This document shows, one piece after another, positions 30,709 through 30,783 of a stretch of 30,783 nucleotides of DNA. Position 1 is the stretch's first letter; each line of letters starts with the position of its first letter. The stretch comes from an uncultured Blautia sp. (GTDB taxonomy: Bacteria > Bacillota > Clostridia > Lachnospirales > Lachnospiraceae), in NCBI GenBank assembly GCA_934373235.1, contig CAKROW010000029.1:1-30783 (forward strand), given 5' to 3'. The translations under genes and the position numbers were made by a program. Below the pieces are notes generated by a model, which saw nothing but the letters and a program-made list of their open reading frames with translations, ran no database searches and was not told where the DNA came from.

Positions 30709-30783
30709 TGGATGGAGAAGGATTCGAACCTTCGAAGGCGGTGCCAACAGATTTACAGTCTGCCCCCTTTGGCCACTCGGGAA
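30709..30783 (-). tRNA. tRNA-Tyr (anticodon GTA), cut by the window end
   Basis: The 3' part of a class II tRNA is present: anticodon loop CTGTAAA, a long variable arm (GTTGGCACCGCCTTC), T-arm GGTTCGAATCC and acceptor TCCATCC with discriminator A. The 5' acceptor strand lies beyond the window, so it is partial here but not necessarily in the genome. Confidence 0.9.

Overview
The window looks like chromosome from an endospore-forming Firmicute, most likely a gut Lachnospiraceae of the Blautia/Ruminococcus/Dorea type. The reasons are the sporulation genes (spoVT with a textbook sigma-G promoter, spoIID, a spoIIQ-like gene), strong AGGAGG-type ribosome binding sites, moderate GC content, tRNA genes without an encoded CCA end, and family-typical proteins such as a SpoVT-type AbrB regulator and an AAA/PD-(D/E)XK protein. 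The genus is inference.

Layout. 1-300: no gene; a run of small stem-loops that may be a structured RNA. 298-1914: nicotinate phosphoribosyltransferase (pncB) behind a sigma-A promoter that overlaps two TTTACA/TGTAAA inverted repeats. 1936-2581: a VanXY-like cytoplasmic D,D-peptidase whose ribosome binding site lies in one arm of a long hairpin. 2591-3219: spoVT. 3234-7841: a two-gene unit, a solute-binding lipoprotein followed by a membrane GGDEF/EAL protein, with no transporter genes. 7896-8742: hemolysin III family membrane protein.

8766-21430 (all minus strand) is the most unusual region. In transcription order it holds a UPF0213 GIY-YIG protein, an unrecognised 186-aa protein, a 447-aa protein of unknown family, a membrane Ser/Thr kinase with a 635-residue outside domain, a membrane pseudokinase of the same architecture, a coding remnant, a small secreted protein, the tail of a degraded leucine-rich-repeat surface protein, an AAA/PD-(D/E)XK protein, a 456-aa paralogue of the 447-aa protein, and a short soluble pseudokinase. 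The order [unknown protein - kinase-like protein] occurs twice, which suggests a duplicated, co-working module: outside signal, active kinase plus catalytically dead partner, and a cytosolic partner of unknown function. I cannot name this as a described system.

21546-26477: sucrose utilisation genes, scrR then scrA (PTS EIIBCA) then scrB, with two identical 16-bp LacI-type operators flanking the scrA promoter. 26480-28318: spoIID and a spoIIQ-like gene whose LytM domain has lost its metal ligands. 28430-29650: membrane-anchored metallophosphoesterase. 29651-30279: no confident gene. 30280-30783: a minus-strand tRNA cluster (Tyr, Thr, fMet, Phe, Lys) with a terminator; tRNA-Tyr runs off the window.
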